A stretch of 64,000 bases of DNA from CBETVX01 sp965539935 (GCA_965539935.1 CBETVX010000002.1:30226-94225), one strand, 5' to 3'. Shown: positions 43,650 through 53,019, numbered from the stretch's first letter. The notes: generated by a model not told the origin, from the letters alone. Translations and numbers: made by a program.

Positions 43650-44402
43650 TTGCTAAAGAAAATAAGAACTTATATATTTATATTCATAATATGTCTATTT
43701 AGTATACTTTGTATAACTGCCTTTGGAGCAAATACAAAAACTTTAAAACCAGAGGAAGCTATAAATATGACATATAAAAGCCTGGGGGCTAAATTTCAAG
43801 AAATAAATATAAATAGCCATGTTATCTTTGAAGATGTCTTTCTTGACCCTGACAAAAGTAGCGAAATATACAAAGATATCGCACAGAAGCTTAATATTAC
43901 GGACCTAGATTTTGAAAAAAGAGAAGAAGAAGGGTTTAATCAAATAATTGCAAGGGGAAAAGTTTTAGAGGATCAAAATATAACTATACTCGTTCAAAGT
44001 TCAAGGTTTGATGATTTTAGGGAAAGTAGTATAGTGATAGATTTAATTTTGACTAAAGAAGAGTATCAATTAACAAAAATATGTGATAATATAAGAAATG
44101 TATTAAGAAATTATGGAGAAGGAAGGCATAATATTACCCTTACAGGATATTATGAAGGTAAAGTAGCAAGAGAAGAACTTGAAAGTAAAATAAAAAAGAG
44201 TTTTAACTCAATTGAAGCTAGGGAAATAGAAGGCATTAATAGTGATAATCTCATAAGTATTACAGGTTATACAAGCAACGTAAAGGAAAAGATATCCTAT
44301 TCAGGAAAAATGGCTAATATAAACATTGCAGCGAGATATAATTCCTATGAGGATAAAACACAAATATGGATTGGAACTCCATTGATTGCTATAGGATACT
44401 GA
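43650..44402 (+). CDS. ywmB: YwmB-like secreted or membrane-anchored protein
   Basis: The ~250-residue protein has an N-terminal signal or anchor helix (about 6-24, ending TAFGA). The rest is alpha/beta with ITLTGYYEGKVAREELESKIKKSFNSIEAREIEG, resembling the YwmB family whose fold is TATA-box-binding-protein-like. Function is unknown. Its position between atpC and murA is the same as in Bacillus, which supports the call. GAGGTGGGGG suggests TTG 43650; GTG 43641 lies within that site. Confidence 0.75.
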   Translation: MLKKIRTYIFIFIICLFSILCITAFGANTKTLKPEEAINMTYKSLGAKFQEININSHVIFEDVFLDPDKSSEIYKDIAQKLNITDLDFEKREEEGFNQIIARGKVLEDQNITILVQSSRFDDFRESSIVIDLILTKEEYQLTKICDNIRNVLRNYGEGRHNITLTGYYEGKVAREELESKIKKSFNSIEAREIEGINSDNLISITGYTSNVKEKISYSGKMANINIAARYNSYEDKTQIWIGTPLIAIGY

Positions 44403-44412
44403 TAAGAGTTGA

Positions 44413-44568
44413 AACAATGAATAAATAATAGTGAATAATGAATAAGTAAAAGGGTTGAGAATTGAGAATTAAAAATTAAGAATTAAAAATTAAAAATTAA
44501 GAGTTGAAAGCAATGAATAATTAATAATTAAAAATATTTGGCTATTAACTATTAGCCATAAGCTATTA
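44413..44568. repeat. Mosaic heptad tract (AATAATG, AATTAAG, GCTATTA) before murA
   Basis: Units AATAATG/AATAAGT, then about nine AATTAAR units, then GCTATTA/GCCATAA units in the 333-base gap between ywmB and murA. No gene. Confidence 0.85.
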
Positions 44569-44735
44569 TTTAAAATCATTATCCAATATTTTTTATAGCT
44601 TTATGCAGGAAAATTGGTGGTTTGTGTAGAATCCATAGAGAGATATATTAACTTAATGAAACCAACTCTAATTAGGGATATAATAAGTGTTAAGAAAATT
44701 AACAACTTAATAACATAACAGAAGGAGGACCATAA

Positions 44736-45992
44736 TTGCCTAAAATAATAGTAAAAAAAAGTAAGCCCCTAAAGGGAAGCGTTAAAATAAGTGGGGCAAA
44801 GAACTCCGTATTACCAATTATGGCTGCATCTCTTTTAGCTGAGGATAAATGTATATTAGAAGACATACCTCCTCTTAGAGATGTTGAAGTAATGAGTGAA
44901 GTATTAGCTTCATTAGGTTCAGATGTAAAACCTTGTTCTGATGGTATAATTGAAATAAATTCTGCTAAGATCCATAGTTATGAAGCTCCCTATGATCTAA
45001 TAAGAAAGATGAGAGCATCTTTTTTGGTGATTGGGCCACTTCTTGCTAGAATGGGTAGAGCTAGAGTATCATTGCCTGGAGGATGTGCCATAGGGGCTAG
45101 GCCTATAGATTTACATCTAAAGGGACTAAGTGCATTGGGAGCAAAGGTGAACTTAGGACACGGTTATGTAGAAGCCCAAGCAGAAAAACTAGTGGGCGAT
45201 AAGATATATCTAGACTTTCCCAGTGTAGGAGCAACAGAAAATATAATGATGGCAGCTACCTTAGCAGAAGGTCAGACTATCATACAAAATGCAGCTGAAG
45301 AACCAGAGATTGTAGACCTTGCAAATTTCTTAAATAGTATAGGAGCCAATATAAAAGGTGCCGGGACTGATACAATTAAGATTCAAGGAGTAAAAAAACT
45401 TGGAGGAACTAGACACACGGTAATCCCAGATAGAATTGAAGCAGGTACATACATGGTCGCTGCAGCAATAACAGGAGGAGACGTTACTATAAACAATGCA
45501 CTGACAGATCATTTAAAACCAATGATAGCTAAATTAAAGGAATGTGGAGTAGAAGTTATAGAAAATGGAGATCAAGTCAGAGTAATAGCAAAAAACGGAC
45601 TAAAGGCCTCAGACGTAAAAACCCTGCCCTATCCAGGATTTCCAACAGATATGCAGTCCCAGTTTATGGCCATGTTAAGTGTTGCTGAAGGAACAAGCGT
45701 AATCATAGAAACGGTATTTGAAAATAGGTTTATGCACGTAAGTGAACTTAATAGAATGGGAGCAAATATCAAGATAGAAGGCCATAGCGCAGTAGTTCAA
45801 GGAGTAAAATCTCTAGAAGGAGCCCAAGTAAATGCAACGGATCTAAGGGCAGGAGCAGCCCTCATACTGGCAGGACTTGTTGCAGAAGGCACAACAGAAA
45901 TAGGAGGCGTCCATCATATAGATAGAGGATATGTTGGAATAGAAGATAAATTAAGAAGCTTAGGAGCAGATATAACAAGGGTAGAAGATTAA
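44736..45992 (+). CDS. murA: UDP-N-acetylglucosamine 1-carboxyvinyltransferase
   Basis: MurA transfers enolpyruvate from PEP to UDP-GlcNAc, the first committed step of peptidoglycan synthesis. The 418-residue protein has the catalytic cysteine C117 in LPGGCAIGARPIDLH, so the enzyme should be fosfomycin-sensitive in type. ISGAKNSVLPIMAAS and FPTDMQSQFMAML are conserved. It starts at TTG 44736 after AAGGAGG. It lies between ywmB and spoIID as in Bacillus (murAA). Confidence 0.97.
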   Translation: MPKIIVKKSKPLKGSVKISGAKNSVLPIMAASLLAEDKCILEDIPPLRDVEVMSEVLASLGSDVKPCSDGIIEINSAKIHSYEAPYDLIRKMRASFLVIGPLLARMGRARVSLPGGCAIGARPIDLHLKGLSALGAKVNLGHGYVEAQAEKLVGDKIYLDFPSVGATENIMMAATLAEGQTIIQNAAEEPEIVDLANFLNSIGANIKGAGTDTIKIQGVKKLGGTRHTVIPDRIEAGTYMVAAAITGGDVTINNALTDHLKPMIAKLKECGVEVIENGDQVRVIAKNGLKASDVKTLPYPGFPTDMQSQFMAMLSVAEGTSVIIETVFENRFMHVSELNRMGANIKIEGHSAVVQGVKSLEGAQVNATDLRAGAALILAGLVAEGTTEIGGVHHIDRGYVGIEDKLRSLGADITRVED

Positions 45993-46037
45993 AAAATCGG
46001 AATTATATTATAATTCTATAAAAGGCAATCATAATCG

Positions 46038-46080
46038 GACTGTGTCGAGATAGATAAACTATTACGACACAGTCTTTAAA
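46038..46080 (+). terminator. Terminator after murA
   Basis: Perfect 10-bp stem GACTGTGTCG / CGACACAGTC followed by TTTAAATTT. Confidence 0.85.
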
Positions 46081-46133
46081 TTTCCCGGGAAATATTACAA
46101 GTTTTTCTTTCATAAACATATAAAAATGTTAGA

Positions 46134-46410
46134 TGATAACTGATAGCTGATGGCTAATAGCTAATAGCTTATGGCTGATAGCAAGATATTTTTAAATTCT
46201 TAACTCTTAATTCTCAACTCTTAACTACCTCTACCTATTCATTGTTCTCTATTAATTATTAATTGTTTTTAAATTCTTAATTCTTAATTTTTAATTCTTA
46301 ATTTGTTTACCTATTCATTATTCGCCATTCATTATTAATTATTTTTCTACCTTCTTTCCCTATTCATTATTTTTTAAATTTTAAATTATTAATTCTTAAT
46401 TCATAATTAA
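46134..46410. repeat. Mosaic heptad tract, largely in mirror orientation, before spoIID
   Basis: GATAGCT/TAATAGC units (46134-46184) are followed by CTTAATT units, then CTATTCATTATT-type units, then CTTAATT units again. Much of it is the reverse complement of the unit types at 34401-34560. No gene is present in 45993-46463. Confidence 0.88.
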
Positions 46411-46429
46411 GACTTTCCCCTCATATAAT
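46403..46429 (+). promoter_or_regulatory. Possible SigE-type sporulation promoter of spoIID
   Basis: CATATAAT at 46422-46429 resembles the SigE -10 element (CATACAAT), with an ATAATTA about 12 bases upstream. It lies about 35 bases before the spoIID start. Weak, supported mainly by the known SigE control of spoIID. Confidence 0.35.
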
Positions 46430-46463
46430 GTATAGATTAATTATGAACAGAGGGGGGACAAGA

Positions 46464-47450
46464 TTGCACAAAATACTTTACCTAATAGCAGCTATTTTTT
46501 TAATTATTATAGTAATGCCTATGATATTAATATATAGCTGTGATGTTTCAGAACATAAAATAGAATATGAACAGAATATTAAAGATAGTTTAAATATTAG
46601 AGTGTATTCCCATGAAACTAAAAAAGTACAAGAAATAGAGATTGAAGAATATGTAAAGGGAGTAGTGGCCAGTGAGATGCCAGCGTCCTTTGAACTGGAT
46701 GCACTTAAAGCCCAAGCGGTGGCAGCAAGAACAAAAGCTATATATCAAAAAATAAAATATGGAAGTGAAGGACATCCCAACCACCCTGGAGCAGAAGTAT
46801 GTGATGATGTACATTGTCAAGTATATCGAAGCCGTGAAAAATTAGAGGAAATAAAATCCTCAAGCTGGATGAAGGATTATTGGCCAAAGATAGAAAGGGC
46901 AGTAGAAGAGACGAGGGGTTTGGTATTAACCTATGATGGTATGTTAATAGATCCACTATATCATTCAACAAGTGGAGGAAGAACAGAAAACTCCGAGGAT
47001 GTATTTGCCACTATGGCGCCATATTTAAGGAGCGTTGAGAGTCCCTATGAAAGTCATTCAAAACACCTTCAAGTTAAACAAACAATACCTATAGACACAT
47101 TTATATCTAAATTCAATAGTCTTTATAAAGATAGTGGGCTCACTAGAAATAACATAGCATCTGCAATAGAGATACAGGAGCGAAATGAAGGAGGTAGCAT
47201 AGCCAAAATAAAAGTTGGTAATACGGTAGTAAATGGTAGAAATATCCGAGAAATCTTTGGATTAGAATCTGCGGACTTTGATGTAAATATATCTGGAGAC
47301 AATATAATATTTACAACAAGGGGATATGGTCACGGAGTAGGAATGAGCCAATATGGAGCCGATGGTATGGCTAAAGAGGGATATCATTTTATAGATATAC
47401 TTAAACATTACTATAAAGGAGTAGAAGTGGAGGAATATAATGGGAATTAA
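46464..47450 (+). CDS. spoIID: Stage II sporulation protein D (lytic transglycosylase)
   Basis: SpoIID degrades peptidoglycan glycan strands during engulfment of the forespore. The protein is about 328 residues with an N-terminal membrane anchor (about 5-24). The catalytic-region glutamate is in VKGVVASEMPASFE, with AVAARTKAIY, HSTSGGRTENSEDVF and TRGYGHGVGMSQYGADGMAK all present. TTG 46464 follows AGGGGGG at 7 bases; the ATG at 46428 overlaps the promoter candidate. Confidence 0.95.
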   Translation: MHKILYLIAAIFLIIIVMPMILIYSCDVSEHKIEYEQNIKDSLNIRVYSHETKKVQEIEIEEYVKGVVASEMPASFELDALKAQAVAARTKAIYQKIKYGSEGHPNHPGAEVCDDVHCQVYRSREKLEEIKSSSWMKDYWPKIERAVEETRGLVLTYDGMLIDPLYHSTSGGRTENSEDVFATMAPYLRSVESPYESHSKHLQVKQTIPIDTFISKFNSLYKDSGLTRNNIASAIEIQERNEGGSIAKIKVGNTVVNGRNIREIFGLESADFDVNISGDNIIFTTRGYGHGVGMSQYGADGMAKEGYHFIDILKHYYKGVEVEEYNGN

Positions 47451-47516
47451 AACAATGAATAATTAATAATTAATAATGAATAATGAATAGGTAAAAGAGT
47501 TAAGAATTAAGAATTG
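47451..47516. repeat. Heptad array, AATAATG/AATTAAT type, after spoIID
   Basis: About seven degenerate units directly after the spoIID stop, followed by AATTAAG units. Confidence 0.8.
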
Positions 47517-47573
47517 TAAACAATGAATTGATAAAGTAATTAAAAATAAAAACCGATAATAATCTGACATACT

Positions 47574-47605
47574 ATTGCAGTAGGGGCGATTTCAATCGCC
47601 AAGGA
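47574..47605. repeat. Dispersed 32-bp palindromic repeat, copy 2
   Basis: It differs at one base from 29064-29095. The core stem is GGCGATT / AATCGCC with a TC loop. Confidence 0.85.
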
Positions 47606-47668
47606 GAATAAAACAGGAGAATGAATTTTCTTTTACTGAGATACTGATACAATTAAGAATTAAGAACT

Positions 47669-47700
47669 AGGCTTTAGGGTAAACCCCTAAGGCCTTTTTG
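47669..47700 (+). terminator. Terminator after spoIID
   Basis: AGGCTTTAGGG pairs with CCCCTAAGGCCT around a TAAA loop, followed by TTTTTG. Confidence 0.8.
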
Positions 47701-47824
47701 ATTAAAGTAAAAATATATTTTCTAAATATAATCTTTCCTTAATACACTCATCTCCTAACTTTTTATAAATCAAAGGTATCATATTATCCAAAACTGGAAA
47801 CAATATTTACAGGAGGTGATGGGA

Positions 47825-48700
47825 ATGAAAAAATTGAAAAAAATACTTGATAAAGAAGGATTTTATATAATTATGTTTTTATGTTTATGTATTTTAGGAA
47901 CTACAGCAGTGTGGGTAGCAAAGTCTAATGTAGATAGGTTAGCAGAGGAAGATATACCAGAGGGTGAAGAATTCGTCCTAGAAGAAGATGATATATTTGA
48001 TGTGGGAGAAAGAGAAGTGGAAGATCAAACATCAGAAATCATAGTGATTGATGGAGACGAAGAAAATGAAGAAGACTTAGCTATGGAAGAAATTGAACCT
48101 TCTTCAAGCCAGGATGTACAGGAACCGGAAGAAGAAAAAACAGAAGAAGAAAAGCTCAACAGCCCAATAACTAAAAAGGGTAAACAATTGGTAGAAAATG
48201 AAACTGATAAAAAGGATATTGAGATAGTAGAAGCACTTCCTGAGGAAGAACAATCGGTAAAAATAATAGAGACTTCAGCGGAAGATATGGCATTAATGGC
48301 ATGGCCAGTTAAAGGCGATATAGGTATGGGATTTGCAGTAGAAACCCTAGCCTATTCTAAAACATTAGAGCATTTTACAACCCATCATGGTATAGATATT
48401 ATGGCAGAGGAAAAAACTCCAGTAAAAGCAGCCATGGATGGAGAAGTCATAGAAGTACTAACAGATTCACGGCTTGGAATTACAATAGCTATTAAACATG
48501 AAGAAGGATTGATTACTAGATATAGTAATTTATACACAGATAAAATGGTTAAACTAGGGGACAAAGTAGCTAAAGGACAAACGATAAGTGGAGTAGGAAC
48601 ATCATCATTATTCGAATCAGCAGAAGACCCACACTTGCATTTTGAAGTATTAAAGGATGGAGAAAATGTAGACCCATTGGAATATTTAGCCTTTGAATAA
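47825..48700 (+). CDS. spoIIQ: SpoIIQ-like M23/LytM peptidase-fold protein
   Basis: SpoIIQ sits in the forespore membrane and meets the SpoIIIAH side to form the feeding channel. The ~291-residue protein has one N-terminal membrane helix (about 14-33), a long acidic linker (to ~155), and a LytM domain. Zinc ligands appear intact: H187xxxD191 (THHGID) and H270-L-H272 (PHLHFEV). The B. subtilis protein has lost the equivalent site, whereas clostridial ones often keep it. ATG 47825 follows AGGAGGTGA. Confidence 0.92.
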   Translation: MKKLKKILDKEGFYIIMFLCLCILGTTAVWVAKSNVDRLAEEDIPEGEEFVLEEDDIFDVGEREVEDQTSEIIVIDGDEENEEDLAMEEIEPSSSQDVQEPEEEKTEEEKLNSPITKKGKQLVENETDKKDIEIVEALPEEEQSVKIIETSAEDMALMAWPVKGDIGMGFAVETLAYSKTLEHFTTHHGIDIMAEEKTPVKAAMDGEVIEVLTDSRLGITIAIKHEEGLITRYSNLYTDKMVKLGDKVAKGQTISGVGTSSLFESAEDPHLHFEVLKDGENVDPLEYLAFE

Positions 48701-48703
48701 AAA

Positions 48704-48867
48704 GGCTAGTAGCTTATGGCTAATGGCTTATAGCAAAATCTAAATAAAAAACATGAGATGCTAGTAAGGGCATCTCTTTTTATGTTTTTGGATATTTATT
48801 AATGAAACTAGAAGGTTTTATCTTTGGAGTTTTTTCATTAGCCATAAGCTATCAGCCATAAGCCATT
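48704..48867. repeat. Inverted heptad pair, ATGGCTA / GCCATAA, around the spoIIQ terminator
   Basis: Left arm 48704-48734 (GGCTAGTAGCTTATGGCT units) and right arm 48836-48867 (GCCATAAGCTATCAG units) flank a conventional terminator. The right arm is followed by GATTTGCCCTAAAA, a lead-in variant. Confidence 0.88.
48755..48782 (+). terminator. Terminator after spoIIQ
   Basis: GAGATGC / GCATCTC stem, followed by TTTTTATG and enclosed by an outer ACAT/ATGT pairing. Confidence 0.82.
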
Positions 48868-48961
48868 TCTATAGATTTGCCCTAAAATCTTTACTTTATG
48901 TTCTATCCCCCTTTGATTTTGCATATTATGTAACAAGTTCAATATTAAAGGGGGTACATCA

Positions 48962-49216
48962 GTGAAGGATTATATAGAAGAGAGGGCTGTAGAAATAGCT
49001 GAACATATAATTAATAAAAAGAGCACCGTTAGACAAGCAGCTAAAGTATTTGGAGTAAGCAAAAGTACAGTACATAAGGATGTAACAGAGAGACTCCCTA
49101 AGATAAACCCTCTTTTAGCGAACAAGGTAAAAAAAATACTTGACAAAAACAAAGCTGAAAGACATATTAGAGGTGGTAAAGCCACCAAAATGAAATACAA
49201 AAATGCGTCAAAATAA
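48962..49216 (+). CDS. spoIIID: Sporulation transcription regulator SpoIIID
   Basis: SpoIIID is a small DNA-binding regulator that tunes the SigE regulon in the mother cell. The 84-residue protein has the helix-turn-helix TVRQAAKVFGVSKSTVHKDVTERL (about 22-46) and the basic C-terminal helix. It starts at GTG 48962 after AAAGGGGG. Its position between spoIIQ and mbl is conserved in Bacillus and Clostridium. A terminator follows. Confidence 0.97.
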   Translation: MKDYIEERAVEIAEHIINKKSTVRQAAKVFGVSKSTVHKDVTERLPKINPLLANKVKKILDKNKAERHIRGGKATKMKYKNASK

Positions 49217-49240
49217 AATTAAAAAGCAAAAAGATAAGAG

Positions 49241-49268
49241 CAGGGCTGGGCCCTGTTTTATTATTTTT
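49241..49268 (+). terminator. Terminator after spoIIID
   Basis: CAGGGC / GCCCTG stem with a TGG loop, followed by TTTTATTATTTTTT. Confidence 0.85.
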
Positions 49269-49471
49269 TGTTTTTATTCACAGCTGCTTTAAATTCTATT
49301 CTGAAGTACCAAATTTTTTTATGTAAAGAATTCAAAAAAAATAAAGGATTTTGTTGAAATATATAGAATACCTACTATTGAAGAATATTGGAAAAGTTAG
49401 TAGCATGAATGGTAAGATAGGAAAGTTTTTTATGACATAGGATTAAATTAACCAGTAGTAAATATTTAATT

Positions 49472-49507
49472 TAGACTATAGACTATCCGCCATAAGCTAT
49501 TAGCTAG
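49472..49507. repeat. Short heptad array before mbl
   Basis: GACTATA/GACTATC then GCCATAA/GCTATTA units in the 377-base gap 49217-49593, which otherwise holds the terminator and no gene. Confidence 0.7.
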
Positions 49508-49593
49508 TATTTTAAAGCAAGAATTTAGCGTGGAGCTTAAATTTTTATTATATATAATTCAATACAACTTATGACCATGAAAGGCGGGAGAAG

Positions 49594-50625
49594 ATGTTCA
49601 ACTTTGGAGCTGAAATAGGAATAGACTTAGGTACAGCCAGCGTATTAGTGTACATTAAAGGAAAAGGTATAGTTCTACAAGAACCCTCAGTAGTAGCCAT
49701 TGATAAAAATACCGACGAAATACTTGCAGTAGGATCTGAAGCAAGGAAAATGCTTGGCAGAACCCCTGGTAATATAATTGCAATAAGACCATTAAAAGAC
49801 GGTGTCATCTCAGATTATGAAGTTACTGAAAGAATGCTTAGATACTTTATACATAAAACCTGTGGAAGATCTAGATTTTTCAAACCTAAAATTATAGTAT
49901 GTGTTCCAAGTGGTGTTACTGAAGTGGAAAAAAGAGCAGTTAGGGAAGCCACAACAGAAGCTGGTGGAGGAAAAACCTTCCTTATAGAAGAGCCGATTGC
50001 AGCTGCAATTGGTGCAGGCCTTGACATAACTAAGGCCGATGGAAATATGGTAGTAGATATAGGTGGAGGAACATCAGATATAGCAGTAATTTCCCTTGGA
50101 GGTATAGTGGTAAGTGAATCAATAAAGGTAGCTGGAGATAAATTTGACGAAGCTATTATTAAATACATGAGAAAAACCCATAACCTACTTATAGGAGAAA
50201 GAACAGCAGAGGATCTTAAAGTAAATGTAGGAACGGCATATCCTAGAAAAGAATCGATACAGATGGACTGTCGAGGTAGAGACCTTATCACAGGGCTGCC
50301 AAAAACTATTGCCATAACCTCCGATGAAATGTTAGAGGCTCTTCATGAACCTGTAAATGCCATAGCCGATGCAGTTCATTCTGTATTAGAAAAAACGCCA
50401 CCGGAGCTGGCTTCCGATATTAGTACAAAGGGTATAGTAATGACAGGAGGAGGATCATTACTTAACGGATTTAATAAACTTATCGAAAAGAGGACAAACA
50501 TCCCTACCTATATAGCAGAGGATGCAGTATCCTGTGTGGCTGTAGGAACAGGCATGTCCCTTAATCATCTAGATATATTAGAAAAAAGTTGGGAAGCTAA
50601 CAATAGAAATAGAAAAAGAAGATAA
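49594..50625 (+). CDS. mbl: MreB-family rod-shape protein (Mbl-like)
   Basis: This actin-like filament protein guides cell-wall elongation. The 343-residue protein shows the nucleotide-binding signatures IGIDLGTASVLVYIKGKGI, MVVDIGGGTSDIAVISLGG and GIVMTGGGSLLNGF, with EEPIAAAIGAG between. Position after spoIIID supports Mbl rather than MreB proper, which is usually near mreC/mreD. ATG 49594 follows AAGGCGGG. Confidence 0.93.
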   Translation: MFNFGAEIGIDLGTASVLVYIKGKGIVLQEPSVVAIDKNTDEILAVGSEARKMLGRTPGNIIAIRPLKDGVISDYEVTERMLRYFIHKTCGRSRFFKPKIIVCVPSGVTEVEKRAVREATTEAGGGKTFLIEEPIAAAIGAGLDITKADGNMVVDIGGGTSDIAVISLGGIVVSESIKVAGDKFDEAIIKYMRKTHNLLIGERTAEDLKVNVGTAYPRKESIQMDCRGRDLITGLPKTIAITSDEMLEALHEPVNAIADAVHSVLEKTPPELASDISTKGIVMTGGGSLLNGFNKLIEKRTNIPTYIAEDAVSCVAVGTGMSLNHLDILEKSWEANNRNRKRR

Positions 50626-50667
50626 GAAAAATATTCTAAGTTTTAGCAAATAAAGATACTAAAATAA

Positions 50668-50715
50668 ATGGGGAGGTCCTTTTACTCAAAAAGAGATCAA
50701 TCCCCATTATTTCAT
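50668..50715 (+). terminator. Probable terminator after mbl
   Basis: AATGGGGA (50668-50675) pairs with TCCCCATT (50701-50708), followed by ATTTCATT. The loop is long and the T-run weak. Confidence 0.55.
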
Positions 50716-50861
50716 TAGCAATTATTTCATAATAAATTACTATAAAGAATGGGCCCCTATATACCGATAAACATAAATAGATTGACCATATAATAATTGC
50801 CTTTAATTTAGGATTCTAAAATTGATAGAAATGGGTTTCTTTATTTATTAGTAGCATCAAC

Positions 50862-50890
50862 CAATAACTATTAGCCATCAGCTATTAGCA
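50862..50890. repeat. Short heptad array before flhO
   Basis: ACTATTA/GCCATCA/GCTATTA units followed by GACCCTAAAGATCTGGCTCT, a variant lead-in, in the 305-base gap 50626-50930. Confidence 0.75.
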
Positions 50891-50930
50891 GACCCTAAAG
50901 ATCTGGCTCTATAGAATAGGAGGTTTTTTC

Positions 50931-52004
50931 ATGTTTCGCGGATTATATATATCTGGTTCGGCTCTAATAACAAATAACAATAAAATAGATGTAGTAAGTA
51001 ACAATATAGCAAATATAAATACAACGGGATATAAAAAGGATTTAGTACTTATAGAATCCTTTGAAGATACATTAATTAGTAAACGAAATGGATCACTAAA
51101 CTTAGGTAGATTATCACAGGAAAATTTATTTCAGATAGAAGAATTTGATGACTATTATAGAGTGGAGTCAAAGGCTGGATTTTTTAAAGTAAAGACTCCC
51201 ACGGGAGTAAGCTATAATAATCAAGCTCAGTTCACTGTGGGCTCCGATGGATATCTTAGAACCTTTTACAAAACACAAGAGGGGGACATAGATAGTAATT
51301 ATGGCTACCAAGTATTAGGGAAAAAAGGACCTATTTATGTTGGTGATGGTGAGCTCAATATAGATGAAAGTGGAAATGTATCTGTGGATGGAGAAATTGT
51401 GGATAGTTTAGTAACTGTTCCCCACCATACAGTAATAGGAACTATGAGTTCTGGTATTAAACTAGAAAGAATAGAAACTAATTTTCAGCAAGGACAGCTT
51501 CAAACAACCGATAACATATTAGATTTTGCCATTAGAGGAGAAGGCTTTTTCGTAGTAGAAACCCAAGAGGGAATAAAATACACTAGAGACGGTTCCTTTA
51601 AATTAAATGAATATAATGAACTTGTGACCTCAGAAGGATACAAAGTACAAGGACAATATGGCACAATAATACTTGAGGGTGAAGATATTGGAGTAGATTC
51701 CGATGGAAATATATTAGTAGACGGTGAAATAATAGATAGATTTGAAATACATAATATAAAAAATTACAGGGACCTAAGGAAAACAGGGGAAGGCCTTTTT
51801 GAAATGGAAGACGGCATAGAGGCTGAACTAGAAAACTTTGAAGGACAAATACTCCAAGGTAGACTAGAGGGGTCCAATGTAGACCCAATAAAAGAAATGG
51901 TAGAAATGATGACACTGTACAGAGGCTACGAATCTAACCAAAAAATGATAAAGGCCTATGACGAAACAATAAGTAAAGCAGTAAATGAAGTAGGGAAAGT
52001 GTAA
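50931..52004 (+). CDS. flhO: Flagellar basal-body rod protein (FlhO/FlgF type)
   Basis: The 357-residue protein has the N-terminal rod-family motif NNKIDVVSNNIANINTTGYKK and the C-terminal EGSNVDPIKEMVEMMTLYRGYESNQKMIKAYDE, which form the coiled ends that pack in the rod. It is longer than flgG. ATG 50931 follows AGGAGG. Together with the next gene it matches the flhO-flhP pair that follows mbl in Bacillus; the main flagellar cluster is elsewhere. Confidence 0.92.
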   Translation: MFRGLYISGSALITNNNKIDVVSNNIANINTTGYKKDLVLIESFEDTLISKRNGSLNLGRLSQENLFQIEEFDDYYRVESKAGFFKVKTPTGVSYNNQAQFTVGSDGYLRTFYKTQEGDIDSNYGYQVLGKKGPIYVGDGELNIDESGNVSVDGEIVDSLVTVPHHTVIGTMSSGIKLERIETNFQQGQLQTTDNILDFAIRGEGFFVVETQEGIKYTRDGSFKLNEYNELVTSEGYKVQGQYGTIILEGEDIGVDSDGNILVDGEIIDRFEIHNIKNYRDLRKTGEGLFEMEDGIEAELENFEGQILQGRLEGSNVDPIKEMVEMMTLYRGYESNQKMIKAYDETISKAVNEVGKV

Positions 52005-52009
52005 GAAAC

Positions 52010-52102
52010 GGCTGATAGCTGATGGCCCATGGCTCATGGCAAAATGTATATAAACCTTTTTCAAATGGTTTTGCTATAAGCCATTAGCCATAAGCTATAA
52101 GC
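52010..52102. repeat. Inverted heptad pair, GGCTGAT / GCCATTA, between flhO and flhP
   Basis: Left arm 52010-52044 (units GATAGCT/GATGGCC/CATGGCT then AAAA), loop of about 24 bases with a smaller AACC...GGTT stem, and right arm TTTTGCTATAAGCC onward to 52102. This is the tidiest hairpin of the GCCATTA type. Confidence 0.92.
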
Positions 52103-52173
52103 AAATAGTAAAAAATTAAAATTATAAGTTTGAATATACCTATCAAAATAAAATAGATTTGGAGGGAAAAACT

Positions 52174-52965
52174 ATGCGTGCTCTTTGGACCGCTGCTTCA
52201 GGCATGAAAGCTCAACAACTAAACATAGACACAATATCAAACAATCTTTCAAACGTAAATACTACAGGATTTAAAAAACATAGAGTAGAATTTAAAGACC
52301 TATTATACGAACAACTAAGAAATACAGACTTTGCTGAAGGTGAAGGAAAACCAGTAAATCTTGAAATAGGACATGGGGTAATGCCATCGGCAACAGTACG
52401 TTCTTTTACACAGGGTAGTTTTGAACAAACAAATAACGATCTAGACCTTGCCATAGATGGCCCAGGATTTTTTGTGGTGAGGGATGCATATGACAACCTA
52501 TACTTCACTAGAGATGGGAGCTTTAAATTAAGCGTAGAAGATGAAGAAGCTACACTTGTTACATCCGATGGATACTATGTACAAAGTGATGCCGGTGATG
52601 TAGAACTTGGGGAAGACATTGAAGAAATATCTATAAGCGCCGATGGAATAATAACAGTACAAAGAACAGGTGAAGATGAAGCAGATGAAGTAGCTACCCT
52701 AATGCTAGTGAAGTTTCCTAATCCAGAGGGACTAGAAAGCATAGGTAAAAACCTATATAAAGAAACTACAGCATCGGGAGAATATATAGAAGCCTTTGAA
52801 GGTGAAGCAGGAGAAGTATTACAGGGCTACCTAGAAACCTCAAACGTACAAGTAGTAGAAGAAATGATAAAACTAATCACTGCCCAAAGAGCCTACGAAA
52901 TAAACTCTAAAGCCATCCAAACATCCGACGAAATGCTCCAAATGGCCAATAATCTTAGAAGATAG
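52174..52965 (+). CDS. flgG: Flagellar distal rod protein FlgG (FlhP)
   Basis: The 263-residue protein begins MRALWTAASGMKAQQLNIDTISNNLSNVNTTGFKK and ends with ETSNVQVVEEMIKLITAQRAYEINSKAIQTSDEMLQMANNL, canonical for FlgG. ATG 52174 follows GGAGGG at 7 bases; the in-frame TTG at 52159 overlaps that site. It follows flhO and precedes a four-helix-bundle gene. Confidence 0.95.
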   Translation: MRALWTAASGMKAQQLNIDTISNNLSNVNTTGFKKHRVEFKDLLYEQLRNTDFAEGEGKPVNLEIGHGVMPSATVRSFTQGSFEQTNNDLDLAIDGPGFFVVRDAYDNLYFTRDGSFKLSVEDEEATLVTSDGYYVQSDAGDVELGEDIEEISISADGIITVQRTGEDEADEVATLMLVKFPNPEGLESIGKNLYKETTASGEYIEAFEGEAGEVLQGYLETSNVQVVEEMIKLITAQRAYEINSKAIQTSDEMLQMANNLRR

Positions 52966-52968
52966 AGT

Positions 52969-53001
52969 CGCTAATGGCTGATGGCTCGTAGTTGATAGCT
53001 A
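52969..53001. repeat. Heptad array, ATGGCTA type, upstream of four-helix-bundle gene 1
   Basis: About four units in left-arm orientation directly between the flgG stop and the bundle gene, with the matching opposite-orientation array after that gene (53392-53424). Confidence 0.8.
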
Positions 53002-53019
53002 CAAATTGGAGATGGTATA

